Origin: Streptomyces caeruleatus
GTDB lineage: Bacteria > Actinomycetota > Actinomycetes > Streptomycetales > Streptomycetaceae
DNA: 64,000 nt
Reading direction: 5' to 3'
NCBI RefSeq assembly: GCF_001514235.1
Contig: NZ_KQ948929.1
Location: forward strand, 361,566-425,565
The notes under the pieces were generated by a model. That model ran no database searches. It was not told the origin of the DNA and saw only the letters and a list, made by a program, of their open reading frames with translations. A program made the position numbers and the translations under genes. This document shows, piece after piece, positions 1 through 8,800 of the stretch; the stretch's first letter is position 1; the number at the start of each line of letters is the position of its first letter.

Positions 1-775
1 TGGCTCCGTGCTGGAGGAGCGGGCCGACGATGTGGCCGGGGGGTGTGCGGACCGGGGCGAGATGGTTGATCCGCGGGGCGACGGTGGGCAGGCCGAGCAG
101 CGGGCCGAGCAGGGCCATCGGCAGAAAGCAGGAGAGGAGGACGTCGTCGGGTTCCGGCCGCAGGACTGTGGCCAGCGCGGTGAGTTGCCCGGCGATGGTG
201 GCGTGCCGGTACTCGACGCCCTTGGGGCGGCCGGTGGAGCCGGAGGTGAAGGCGATCATCGCCAGGTCCTCGTCGTGCGGTACCGGCGCGGAGGGCGGTG
301 GGCCGCTTCCGTCGGCGACCGGCAGCGGCAGGCTCCGGCCCAGGAACCGGTCCTGGCCGGGGACGCGGCCGCCGGTGACGAGGGCGGTGTGGAGGTGGCC
401 GCGGCCCCAGCCCAGGGTTCTGCGCCCGACGTGGGCCAGGCGTTCCCCGATGAAGACGCCGGGGCCGATCTCGTCCAGGCAGCGGCGTACCTCGGCGCGG
501 GGCTCGATCAGGGCGGGGACGGCACCGAGGAGGGCCAACCCTTGGACGGCGACGAAGAGTTCGTAGGCGTCGCGGGTCATGATCACGGCCTTGTCGCCGC
601 GCCGCACCCCGGCCGCCCGGAGGCTTTCGGCGGTACGGCGGCAGCCGTCCAGGAGTTGGGCGGCCGTGATGGTCTGTGATGCGCGGGCGCCGGCGCAGCG
701 GACGAGCGCGGGGGCCTCGGGGTGTTCGCGCAGCCGGGTCAGACGGGCGTGGATGCTGTCCTGGGCGGTGGTCAT
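1..775 (-). CDS. oleC: OleC-like AMP-dependent ligase (partial, C-terminus beyond left edge)
   Basis: About 258 N-terminal residues of an ANL-superfamily adenylating enzyme are visible. The P-loop reads FTSGSTGRPKGVEYRH. About 40 residues later comes a segment resembling the OleC pattern F-P-x-x-A-L-x-x-P-x-x-G-x-x-T-x-x-P. OleC converts the beta-hydroxy acid made by the Ole pathway into a beta-lactone with ATP. The ATG at 773-775 overlaps the upstream OleB-like stop (ATGA), so the two genes are translationally coupled and follow the OleA-like gene. The order oleA-oleB-oleC on one strand is the main reason to prefer OleC over an ordinary acyl-CoA ligase. The rest of the gene, and any oleD reductase, lie outside the window. 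The product could instead be a beta-lactone maker of the lipstatin type. Confidence 0.72.
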   Translation of the reverse strand, partial: MTTAQDSIHARLTRLREHPEAPALVRCAGARASQTITAAQLLDGCRRTAESLRAAGVRRGDKAVIMTRDAYELFVAVQGLALLGAVPALIEPRAEVRRCLDEIGPGVFIGERLAHVGRRTLGWGRGHLHTALVTGGRVPGQDRFLGRSLPLPVADGSGPPPSAPVPHDEDLAMIAFTSGSTGRPKGVEYRHATIAGQLTALATVLRPEPDDVLLSCFLPMALLGPLLGLPTVAPRINHLAPVRTPPGHIVGPLLQHGA

Positions 776-1716
776 CGCTGTCCTCGCAGGAAGGCGCGGA
801 TGTCGACGCCGAGTTCGTCCCCGGCGTCCTCCATCGCGAGATGGCCGGCGTCCGGGTAGCGGTGGACTACGGCGTGCGGATGGCGTCGGGTCCACTCGGC
901 GAGGACCCGCGGGGTGAAGACCGGGTCGCGCATGCCCCAGCCGATGAACATCGGGATCCGTCCCAGGTCGTCGGAGGCGGCCGACGGTTCGAGCAGCCGC
1001 CATGCCTCGTCCGTGTCGTCGCGGGGGATGGCGCGGACGAACTCCGTGATCGCCGCGCGGTTGGCGCGGCGCCGGTGAGGCAGCAGATAGGCGCGCCGTT
1101 CGGCGGGCGGCAACGGGTGGGTGACACCGACGCGGAGCGTGGCCCGGGCGAAGGCGTTGGTGGCGTGGACGGCGGCGGCGACGGGTCGGTGGTCCCTGAT
1201 CCAGCGCAGGTAGAACGGCAGGCGGTAGCCGTCCGGCCAGGGAAAGGCGATGGTGTTGAGGACCACCAGGCGGGAGACGACGCCCGGGTTGCGCAGCAGC
1301 CAGGCGAAGCCGAGCGGGCCGCCCCAGTCGTGCACGGCGAAGGTCCAGCCCCGCGCCGGGACGCCCTCCCGGTCGACCAAGTGCCGGTAGAGGGCGTCCA
1401 GATGGTCGAGTTGGGCCTGGTAGCGGCCGGCCGGGTCCGGGGGCAGGGCGAGGTGCTGGGACAGGCCGAGGCCCGGCAGATCGGGGGCCAGGCAGCGCGC
1501 GTGCGGGGCGAGCGCGGGGAGCAGTTTGCGCCAGGCGTAGCTCCAGGTGGGGTTGCCGTGCAGGAACAGCAGGGGTTCGCCCGTGCCGACGTCCAGGTAG
1601 TGCTGGCCGGTCGCGGGGACGAGGCGCCAGTGGTCGCGGGCGGGGTAGCCGGGCAGCAGCTGCCCGAGGACGGACGAGTGCGGGGCGCCGGCCGGGCGCC
1701 GGCTCTCGGCGGTCAC
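772..1716 (-). CDS. oleB: OleB-like alpha/beta hydrolase (haloalkane dehalogenase family)
   Basis: This 314-residue alpha/beta hydrolase has the oxyanion motif HGNPTWS (53-59), the nucleophile elbow VHDWGG with Asp130, and a catalytic His292 in DAGHLAMED. An Asp rather than Ser nucleophile, with HGNP-TWS, is typical of the haloalkane dehalogenase/OleB family. OleB decarboxylates cis-beta-lactones to olefins. The GTG start at 1716 overlaps the OleA-like stop by 4 nt (GTGA), and its own stop overlaps the OleC-like start (ATGA). The three genes are therefore one tightly coupled operon. If OleB is active the expected end product is an alkene. If it acts only as an esterase, a beta-lactone or hydroxy acid might accumulate. 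A true dehalogenase is unlikely in this context. Confidence 0.78.
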   Translation of the reverse strand: MTAESRRPAGAPHSSVLGQLLPGYPARDHWRLVPATGQHYLDVGTGEPLLFLHGNPTWSYAWRKLLPALAPHARCLAPDLPGLGLSQHLALPPDPAGRYQAQLDHLDALYRHLVDREGVPARGWTFAVHDWGGPLGFAWLLRNPGVVSRLVVLNTIAFPWPDGYRLPFYLRWIRDHRPVAAAVHATNAFARATLRVGVTHPLPPAERRAYLLPHRRRANRAAITEFVRAIPRDDTDEAWRLLEPSAASDDLGRIPMFIGWGMRDPVFTPRVLAEWTRRHPHAVVHRYPDAGHLAMEDAGDELGVDIRAFLRGQR

Positions 1717-2786
1717 AGGCGGACCAGCGCCAGACCGAAGCTCATGCCGCTGGCCAGGCCGAGCATCGCCACGGTGTCGCCGGGTTCGACGCGGTCGGCC
1801 TCCCGCGCCCTGACGAGTTGCAGGGGCAGGGAGGCCGCGGCGCAGTTGCCGTGCTCGGCGACGGCGGGCATGCACCGGTCCGCGGGCAGGGACAGCTTGT
1901 CGACCATCTCCTGGTACTGGGGCATGCCGATCTGGTGGAAGGCGATGAACTGGCTGGAGCGAAGCGCCTCCAACTCCCTTTCCGCCGCCTGCTGGAGGAA
2001 CGTCAGGCCTTCGACCGCGGTCGTGCGCAGCAGGTTGCCGTTGAGCCGTAGGGTCACGTGCTCGTCGTCGAGCGAACGCGGGTGCATGGATCCGCCGCCG
2101 CTCACGGTGCAGGCGTTCCAGGCGGTCGAGTCCGCCGCGAAGCGAAGGGAGAGCACCCCGGGGTCGCTGTCCCCGGCGGGCCCGGCGGTGAGCAGCAGGG
2201 CGGCGCCGGCGTCGGAGACGGTGTATCCGGGCATGGCCCGCATCAGGGCCTCGTGGTCGGGGACGTGCCAGCGGGTGACCATGGAGCCGACCTCGCCGCA
2301 GGCGATCAGCACGGTCCGGTAGCGGCGCGTCGCGATGAACGCTTCGGCGACCTCCATGGCGTTGAGGACGCTGTTGCAGGCGTTCTTCACGTCGAACACC
2401 GGGCAGGTGGCGCCCAGTTTGGCGGCCACGATGTGCGAGGTCGACGGTTCGATCATGTCCAGACTGGTGGCGGCGAACAGCAGCAGATCGACCTGGTCGA
2501 TGGTCGTGCCGGCGTCGTCGAGCGCCTTGCGGGCGGCCGCGACAGCGAGGTCCGAGGCGCACACGCCCTCTTCGCATGCGTGGACGCCGCGTACGCCGGT
2601 GACGTCCTCCAGCATGCCGGGCGGCGGTACGTAGGGGCTTCCTGCGGCGGCGATGCCGGCCCGGATGTCCTCCATGGTCCGGTAGCGGGGCGGCAGATGG
2701 ACGGCGACGGCTGTCAAGCGGGCACGCGGGGCTTCGAGCACCGCGCCAACGTAACGGCCGGTCACGCACCGTGACCCATAATTCAC
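1713..2786 (-). CDS. oleA: OleA-like beta-ketoacyl synthase III family condensing enzyme
   Basis: This is a 357-residue thiolase-fold enzyme. Catalytic residues are visible: Cys137 in NACNSVL, His284 in FIAFHQIG and Asn314 in HGNCAAAS. Their spacing is close to that of characterised OleA, which joins two acyl-CoA chains head to head to give a 2-alkyl-3-keto acid. The GTG at 2784-2786 is chosen because GGAGG lies a few bases upstream; a longer ATG start at 2843 has weaker support and would run into the PKS1 leader. It is the first gene of the oleABC-like operon and is divergent from PKS1 with about 110 bp between. A KASIII-like starter enzyme serving the PKS is the alternative, but the OleB and OleC neighbours argue for Ole chemistry. 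Confidence 0.78.
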   Translation of the reverse strand: MNYGSRCVTGRYVGAVLEAPRARLTAVAVHLPPRYRTMEDIRAGIAAAGSPYVPPPGMLEDVTGVRGVHACEEGVCASDLAVAAARKALDDAGTTIDQVDLLLFAATSLDMIEPSTSHIVAAKLGATCPVFDVKNACNSVLNAMEVAEAFIATRRYRTVLIACGEVGSMVTRWHVPDHEALMRAMPGYTVSDAGAALLLTAGPAGDSDPGVLSLRFAADSTAWNACTVSGGGSMHPRSLDDEHVTLRLNGNLLRTTAVEGLTFLQQAAERELEALRSSQFIAFHQIGMPQYQEMVDKLSLPADRCMPAVAEHGNCAAASLPLQLVRAREADRVEPGDTVAMLGLASGMSFGLALVRL

Positions 2787-2820
2787 TCGTTTGCCTCCCA
2801 CGACCCCACCAACGGGTGAA
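2782..2820. promoter_or_regulatory. Imperfect inverted repeat between oleA and PKS1
   Basis: TTCACTCGTT (2782-2791) and AACGGGTGAA (2811-2820) are inverted copies matching at 9 of 10 positions, separated by 19 nt. They sit in the only divergent promoter region of the left cluster. A related TCACCCGTT occurs at 31219-31227 upstream of PKS2. The left arm overlaps the proposed OleA start codon, so chance or coding constraint cannot be excluded. Confidence 0.25.
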
Positions 2821-2896
2821 ATCGGCCTTGGCCGGTGAACCATGAGGGCAGTGTCCTCCCGCTCGAACCGGCAAGCGGGGCGACAGGGGGCGGGGC

Positions 2897-5800
2897 ATGG
2901 GCGTGGGACGGGACGACCGGTCGGTGGCGGTGGTGGGCGTCGGCTGCCGGCTGCCGGGCGGCATCACCGACCTGGACGGGCTGTGGGCGGCTCTGCGGGA
3001 CGGGCGTGACCTCGTCGGGGAGATGCCGCAGGACCGGTTTCCCAGGAACCGGTTCGTCGACCCGGGGGCGGTGCGCCCGGGCCGCAGCTACACTGCCGCC
3101 GGCGGCTTCCTCGACGACATCGCGTCCTTCGACGCCGGGTACTTCGGCATCTCGCCCAAGGAGGCCGCGCACATCGATCCGCAGCAGCGGCTGCTGCTGG
3201 AGATGGCGGCCGAGGCGCTCGACGACGCGGCCGTCCCGGCCGAGAGCCTCGCCGGGTCCGACACCTGCGTGTTCGTGGGCGTCTCCGATCCGGCCTACGG
3301 CACCATCCTGTCGATCCTGGAGGACCACACCAGCCCGCACACCATGCCGGGCACCACCCTGTCCATCACGGCGAACCGCATCTCGTACGCCTTCGACCTG
3401 CGCGGCCCCAGCATGGCGGTGGACACGGCGTGTTCCTCGTCGCTGGTGGCCCTGGACCGCGCCTGCCGCACCCTGCGGGAGGGCACGAGCCGGGTGGCGC
3501 TGGCGGGCGGTGTCAACGTGCTCGTGAACCCGTTCTCGTACGCCGGTTTCTCCTACGCGGGGATGCTGTCGCGACGCGGCCGGTGCGCGGCCTTCTCCGC
3601 CGGCGCCGACGGATTCGTGCGGGCCGAGGGCGGTGCGGTGCTGGTGCTGAAGCGGCTGGCGGACGCGGTGGCCGACGGCGACCGGATCCACGCCGTCCTG
3701 GCCGGCACCGGCAGCAACTCCGACGGGCGTACGGCCGGTATGACGCTGCCCAGTTGGGAGGCCCAGGAGGCGCTGCTGCGGGCCGTTTGCGCGGAGTCCG
3801 GGGTCGGCCCGGACGACCTCGTCTACTTCGAGGCGCACGGCACCGGCACGCCGGTCGGTGACCCGGCCGAGGCCCGGGCCATCGGCCAGGCCCTCGGCGC
3901 GCGGCGCGGCGCGGGCCCGCTGCCCGTCGGGTCGGTGAAGTCCAACCTGGGACATCTGGAGCCCGCGGCGGGCATGGCGGGGCTGCTCAAGGCGATCCTG
4001 GTGCTCCGGCACAGGGTCGCGCCCGCCTCCCTGCACGCCCTGCCGCTCAACCCGGCGATCGACTTCGACGCCCTCGGCCTCGCGCCCACCGTCACCTCCG
4101 TGGAGTTGCCCCGGTCGGAACGGGCCGCGGTGGGCGTGAACTCCTTCGGCTTCGGCGGCACCAACGCTCACGCCGTCGTCGTACCGCCGCCTGCCGTGCC
4201 CCGGCCGGAGCACCCGGGAGCGGAGCCGGTCGGCAGGCCGGTGCCGGTGGTGGTGTCCGCGCGGTCGCCCAAGGCGCTGCGGCAGTTGAGCGTGCGGATG
4301 GCGAAGCGGTTGCGGGAGGCGGCGCCGGAGGAGTTCTACAACCTGGCCCGCACCAGCACGCTGCGGCGCAGCGCCCACCCGCACCGTGCCGCCGTGCTGG
4401 CCGCCGACGCGGGGCAGGCGGCCGGCCGGCTGGAGGGTCTGTTCGCCGATTCGCCGTCCCACGGTGCCGTGATCCGCAAGGCCGAGCGGGGCGCGGTGGC
4501 GTTCGTGTACTCCGGCAACGCCTCCCAGTGGCCCGGGATGGCCGCCGACCTGATGGCGGGCGAGGTGGTCTTCCGTGCCGCCGTCGAAGCGGCCGACGCC
4601 GCGCTGTCCCCTTGTCTGGGCTGGTCGGTGGCCAAGGAGCTGGAGCGTCCCGCCGCGGCCCGCTGGGCGCGTACGGAGATCGCGCAGCCGGTGCTGTTCG
4701 CCGTCCAGGTGGGGCTCACCGCCCTGTTGGAGTCCCGGGGCGTACGGCCGTGCGCGGTCGCCGGGCACAGTGTCGGGGAGGTGGCCGCCGCGTACGCGGC
4801 CGGGGCGCTGTCCTTGGAGCAGGCCTCGCTGGTGATCGCCCAGCGGAGCCGCGCGCAGGCCCGCACGGCGGGCCGGGGCCGGATGGCCGCCGTCGGTCTG
4901 CCCGAGGACGCCGCCCGTGCGGAACTTGCCTGTTTCGGCGGCGAGTTGGAGATCGCGGGGATCAACAGCGACCGGGACGTGACGGTGGCCGGCGACCCCG
5001 ACGCCCTGGCCTCCCTCGGCGCCCAACTGACGGCCCGTGGCGTCTTCTTCCGCGAGCTGGATCTGGACTACGCCTTCCACAGCCGCACCATGGATCCCAT
5101 CGAGGAACCGCTGCGCGCCTGCCTCGCCGGTCTGGCACCGGTCGAGGCACGGGTGCCGTTCGTCTCCACCGTCACGGGAACCCCGTTGAGCGGCCGGGAG
5201 TTGGACGCGGCGTACTGGTGGCGCAACGTGCGCGAGCCGGTCCGCTTCGGGCCGGCCATGGAGCGACTCGCGGCCGACGGCGTCGGCATCGTCGTCGAGA
5301 TCGGCCCGCACCCCGTCCTGCGTGCCTACCTGCGCCGCACCGGTCTGACGTACGTGCCGACGCTGCACCGGGACGGGGACGGGCCGCGTGAGGCGACGGC
5401 CGCGGTCGCCGCCCTGCTCGCGGCCGGTGCCGACGTGGACTGGCGGACGCACTTCCCGCACCCCGGCCGGGTCGTCGACCTGCCCGCCTACCCGTGGCAG
5501 CGCGACCGGCACTGGCACGGCACCCCGCGGGATCTCCTCCTGCACACCAGCGGCAGCGGAGCACTGGACCACCCGCTGCTCGGCGAGCGGCTGCCCGCGC
5601 CCCATCCCCTGTGGCACGGCACCGTGGAGCCGCAGCTCGTGCCCTGGCTGGGCGATCACCGGATCGACGGCAGCGTGCTGATGCCGGCCGCCGCGTATGT
5701 GGAGATGGCGGTCACCGCAGGGTCGCGGGCACTGGGCCGGCCGGTGGAGGTGCGGCATCTGGACATCGCCCGCCCGTTCGCGCTCGGGTGGCCGGATCCG

Positions 5801-8800
5801 GCGGGCGCCGCGCTCCAGACCGCCGTCACCCCGGCCGACGGGGCGCTGACCATCAGCACGCGGGACACCCGCGACGACGAGGTCCAGCCGGTCCTGCGCG
5901 CCCGGGTACGCACCCGGCTGGGCGCCGCCCCCGGTCCGCTGGACATCGCCGCGGTCAAGGCCCGTTGCCCCCGCACGCTGACCGGCCCGGACCACTACGC
6001 GCACTGTCATCGCATCGGGCTGGAGTGCGGTCCGGCGTTCCAGCTCCTGCACAGCCTGGACGTCGGCGACGGCGAGCTGCTGGCGTGGTACCGGCTCGAC
6101 CACCCGGTCGACGGCTACACGGTCCACCCCGTGCTGCTGGACGGGCCGTTGCAGGCCACCGTCGCGCTGGCCGAGCGGCCGACCCGGGAGGACGCCGGTT
6201 ATCTGCCGTCGGCCTTCGGGGCGGTACGGGTGTGGCGCACCCCGGCGCCGGAGGGCGTCGTCCATCTGCGGCGGCGCGGTCGCAGCGCCAACGAGGTCTG
6301 CTGGGACATCACGTACGCCGATCTCGACGGCACCGTCACCGCCGAGATCGACAAGTGCCGTACCCGGCGCGCCCGATTCACCGACCACGCCCCGCTGACC
6401 GTCCAGCGCACCGTTCTGCGCGCCGCCCCGCACCCGTCGGTGCCCGCCCCGCCGTCCCCGCTGCCCGCTCCGGCCGAGTCGGCTCGCGGCGCACGCGCGC
6501 GGATCGTCGCCGCCCGCGCCGAGCTGGACGACAGCGGGCACGAGCAGTTCACGGCCGCGGTGGAACGGGCCGGCGCGCACTCCTGGGCGGCGGCCCTGCG
6601 CGGCCTGCTGCCCCGCCCGAGCGGGCTGTTCACCATGCCCGACCTGGTCGACAGCGGTCTCGCGCCCCGGCACCGCAGGCTGGTGCGGCTGATGCTGCCG
6701 CTGCTGGTCGAACAGGGGCTGGCCGAGGCCCACGGGGAGGGGTGGCGGCTGACCGATGTCACGGCAGACCCCGAGGCGTCGCTGCGTTCCCTGATGGAGG
6801 ATCACCCCCGTTTCGGGCCGGTGGCGTTGCTGATCAACAGCCAGCTGCGGCATCTGCCCGACGTGTTGCGTGGCGGCCTCGACCCGCGTGACCTGCTGCC
6901 CGTCGGTGAGAACTTCCTCGAACAGCACCAGGAGACCGCGCCCGCCCACCGCTTCACCCACCGGGTGGTGCAGGCGCTGCTCGACCGGATCGTCCGGGAC
7001 TGGCCCGCCGACCGACCGCTGCGCGTGCTGGAGGTCGGCGCGCACGGCACGGCCCTGACCGCCGCCGCGCTGCCGATGCTGCCGGCCGACCGCACCCACT
7101 ACCTCTGTACGGCCCCCGCCAACTCGTCCTTCGCCCGCGCCCGGCACCGTTTCGCCGCCTGCCGGTTCATCGAGTACCGCACGCTCGACCTGGACGCCGA
7201 TCCGGCCGTGCAGGGCTTTTCGCCGGGAGGCTTCGATCTGGTCCTCGCCGGGGACTCGCTGCATGCCGCGGCCGACCTCACCGCCGCCCTGGGACACGTC
7301 CGTTCGCTCCTCGCCCCCGGCGGCCGACTGCTGGCGACCGAGCGGCATCACGATCGGCTCGACGCGCTGTTGCTGGGCGGTCTGGAGTCCTGGTGGCGGC
7401 GCGGTGACCGGACCCTGCGCCCCGCCACCCGACTGCTCCCCCGTGACGCGTGGGTGCCCCTGCTGGAGCGCTGCGGATTCACCGACCCCTGGCGGACGGG
7501 GCCCGAGGACCACTCGGTCCTGGTGGCCGCCGCGCCCCGAGTCCCGGTGCCCGCACCCGCGCTCCCCGGCACGCCGCCGGGCGCGGCGTGGCTCGTCGCC
7601 ACGGAGAGCGAGGCCGAGACCCCGACCGCCCGGGAACTCGCCGCGCTGCTGGGTCCGGCCACGGTCCTGCCCTCCCCCACCGATGCGGGCGCCTGGACGG
7701 CGGCCCTGCCGACCGACGCCGCGCCGCGCATCGTGCTGCTGCTGGCCGAGCCCGAGCCGCGGCAACTGGTGGCCCAGGCCGGCCGTCGCGCGGCCCTCCT
7801 GCGCGCCCTGGCCGCCGCCTGCCGGAGTCTGCCTGCCGACCGCGCCGCCCAGGTCTGGCTGGTCACCCGCCCCACCGGTCTGTTCCCCGCGCCGGAACGT
7901 CCCGCGCACCCCGAGGACGCGGCCGTCTGGGGCACGGCCCGCACCCTGGCCAACGAACAGCCCGATCTGGACCTGCGACGCGTCTCCCTCGACCGCACGG
8001 CGGACCCGGCCGGCGACGCCCGGCGACTGGCCGTGGAGTTGCTCACGGCATGCCGCACGCCGGACAAGAGCGACAGCGCGGGCGAGGGCGGCGGTGCGGG
8101 CCCGCGCTCGGGCGGCGGCAGCGTCGAGGGCGTGGTCGAGGACGAGGTCGTCCTCACCGGGGCCGGCCGCTTCACGCCCCTGCACGTCGAGCACCCGGCC
8201 GACGAGACTCCCGCCGTCCCCCTCGACGTTCCCTTCCTGCTGGAGGCCCGTGACCCCGGCCCCGCCCGGCGCCTGGTCTGGCGGGAGACGACGGTGCCGC
8301 GGCCCGGCCCGGGGGAAGTCGTCGTCCGGTTGCGTGCCGTGGCCCTGAACTACCGCGACCCGATGCGCGCCAACGGCCTGTTGCCGCCCGAAGCGGTCGA
8401 GGACAGTCCGCTCAGCCGCGGGCTGGGCACCGACGGTGCCGGCATCGTCAGCGCCGTCGGCCCCGGCGTACGCGACCTCGCCGTCGGCGACCGGGTCTGC
8501 GGTGTGATGCCCGCGGCCCTCGCCTCCCACGGCGTCACCTACGACTTCGGCCTGCTCAAGATCCCCGACGGGATGAGCTACGCCGAGGCGGCGACCTTCC
8601 CCGTCGCGTTCCTGACGGTCCACCACGCCCTGGTCGACCAGGCGCGGATGGCGCCCGGCGAGACGGTGCTCGTGCACGGCGGCGCCGGAGCCGTCGGCCT
8701 GGCCGCGCTGCAGTGCGCCCACGCCCGCGGGGCCCACGTCATCGCCACCGCCGGGACCGAGACCAAACGGAACCTGCTGCGCAGCCTCGGGGCCCGGCAC

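Noticed and set aside
772-1716. Haloalkane dehalogenase
   Set aside because: The fold and Asp nucleophile fit, but translational coupling between OleA- and OleC-like genes makes an OleB role much more likely.
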